Positions 63,053-64,000 of a DNA stretch of 64,000 nt are shown piece by piece; position 1 is the stretch's first letter, and each line of letters opens with the position of its first letter. The position numbers and the translations under genes are program-made. Source of the stretch: Bacteroides congonensis (GTDB taxonomy: Bacteria > Bacteroidota > Bacteroidia > Bacteroidales > Bacteroidaceae). The stretch is taken from NCBI RefSeq assembly GCF_900130125.1, contig NZ_FQXY01000011.1:372001-436000 (forward strand). Direction: 5' to 3'. The notes under the pieces were generated by a model. The model was not told where the DNA came from, did not search any database, and saw only the letters and a list, made by a program, of their open reading frames with translations.

Positions 63053-64000
63053 ATGAAACAAATAAAATATTTATCCTTTATCCCTTTTCTGGCTCTTCTC
63101 TGCTTGATGACGGGATGTGAGAATGACAAAGATGTGTATTACCCTTATGTCAATGTTCCGCTTACTACGCACAATCCGGTGCTCGTTGAGGGAGAAGTCC
63201 TGCATATCGGTATTGGTTTGGACGGTGTGAATTATCGTGTAGAGAGTGATAATGAGGATGTGGTGACTGCCGAGGTGGTCGGCAACGAAATACTGTTGAC
63301 AGGCGGTGACATAGGCAGCACCATCGTTCGCCTTTCGGATGATAGCTACAATCGTGCTCTCATGACGGTTGAAGTACGTAAACTTCAGGAACTGACACTC
63401 GAATCGCTCCCGGAGGGAGTGGAAGTATTGCGTCTGGATAATGACGGCGTTATTCTTCGTGAAATGAAAATCCTGACCGGTAATGGCGGTTATACAGTAA
63501 CCAATTCTGCTCCTGAAGCCATCAACGCTGAAATTGTGGAAGACCCCGATGTAACAGGAGGATATAAACTGGTACTTGGCGGTAAAGCGAATGTCGAACA
63601 GGCAACGATTACTGTGACAGATTCCCGAAACAAGTCAGCTACTCTGAAAGTGCGGGTGACGAATCCGATTCGCCCTGTTCTGTTTGATAAAGAGGGGACT
63701 CTTGAGGGAGAATATGTGTACGAGGGTACGCCTCAACAGATTTCTTTCAATATCACTTCCGGTAATGGCGGTTATACCGTTAAATCTCTGAATGAGGGGG
63801 TAGCTACTGTGGCAGTATCCGGCACCACAGTAACTGTTACCGTGGTAGGTGACGGTGGTACAATCATCACTGTGACCGACCAGGAAAAGGAAAGCCGCTC
63901 CATAGACTTATGGGTACCGCTCAATCTTGACGACCCGACGCCACGTATTTATTGGGATGGTTATCGTGCCGATATTAACACGGCCGGAGTTGCCAGTACC
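63053..64000 (+). CDS. surface lipoprotein with tandem Ig-like domains (cut by window edge)
   Basis: The first 316 codons are in the window. Lipoprotein signal (FIPFLALLCLMTGCENDKD). Then repeating beta-sandwich units of roughly 75-90 residues with a recurrent GNGGYTVTNSAPEAI / GNGGYTVKSLNEGVATV motif, typical of bacterial Ig-like or pilus-like domains in SusE/F-position proteins. It follows susD by 124 bp and is probably the surface glycan-binding protein of the second locus. The C-terminal part, where a catalytic or binding module could lie, is outside the window. Confidence 0.75.
   Translation, partial: MKQIKYLSFIPFLALLCLMTGCENDKDVYYPYVNVPLTTHNPVLVEGEVLHIGIGLDGVNYRVESDNEDVVTAEVVGNEILLTGGDIGSTIVRLSDDSYNRALMTVEVRKLQELTLESLPEGVEVLRLDNDGVILREMKILTGNGGYTVTNSAPEAINAEIVEDPDVTGGYKLVLGGKANVEQATITVTDSRNKSATLKVRVTNPIRPVLFDKEGTLEGEYVYEGTPQQISFNITSGNGGYTVKSLNEGVATVAVSGTTVTVTVVGDGGTIITVTDQEKESRSIDLWVPLNLDDPTPRIYWDGYRADINTAGVAST

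Overview
The window is a chromosomal segment of a gut Bacteroidetes, almost certainly a Bacteroides species. The evidence is three SusC genes with two downstream SusD partners, a one-protein hybrid two-component regulator (HTCS), TAnnTTTG-type -7 promoter boxes, many lipoprotein signal peptides, and the family content (GH3, GH28, GH92, PL1, CE8, GxGYxYP). No rRNA, tRNA, intact insertion sequence or CRISPR array was found.

Layout. (1) 1-2074, minus: 5' part of a SusC-like receptor leaving the window. (2) 2419-4035: a LiaF-like membrane protein and a membrane-anchored LytTR regulator, closed by strong hairpins. (3) 4313-22283: one tightly packed nine-gene operon for homogalacturonan/pectin. It encodes a fimbrial-type lipoprotein, three beta-helix surface lipoproteins of DUF4957/DUF5123 type, a BACON-PL1 pectate lyase, SusC, SusD, a fimbrillin-like/CE8 fusion and a GH28 polygalacturonase. 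(4) 22303-27340: an AT-rich accessory island. It holds an orphan antitoxin-like gene, seven small genes in immunity-gene style (SUKH, DUF4262, DUF2695 and unknowns), attC-like imperfect repeats between some of them, and a long degenerate array with a strict 22-bp period. (5) 27345-34383, minus: a GH3 enzyme and an HTCS regulator, possibly the separated right flank of the pectin locus. (6) 34855-44427: housekeeping genes (radical SAM protein, flavodiiron protein, nagB, Sua5-like, AsmA-like, Pif1-like helicase with TPRs, Cof-type HAD phosphatase), with a second 22-bp tandem array at 41497-41584. (7) 44574-64000: a second polysaccharide-utilisation-like locus. A membrane-spanning SARP-type regulator is divergent from an alpha/beta hydrolase. 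A six-gene operon follows (GxGYxYP protein, two paralogous FAD oxidoreductases, an SGNH-like protein, GH92, a second GxGYxYP protein), then SusC, SusD and a truncated surface lipoprotein.

How they work together. In the pectin operon, surface lipoproteins probably capture homogalacturonan, PL1 and the CE8-like protein act on it, SusC/SusD import oligosaccharides, and GH28 trims them. In the second locus, three separate transcription units each carry an 18-bp element (TAAYCY-N5-ATTAACCC, where the first N5 base and the following A are loosely conserved) ending 20-21 bp before a -7 box. This suggests one regulon, and the adjacent SARP-like sensor is the obvious candidate regulator. The substrate is not evident. 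The mix of GH92, paired FAD oxidoreductases, paired GxGYxYP proteins and an SGNH-like protein lacking its usual His is the best candidate in the window for an undescribed pathway. Its SusC gene carries an in-frame TGA that removes the last ~95 residues.
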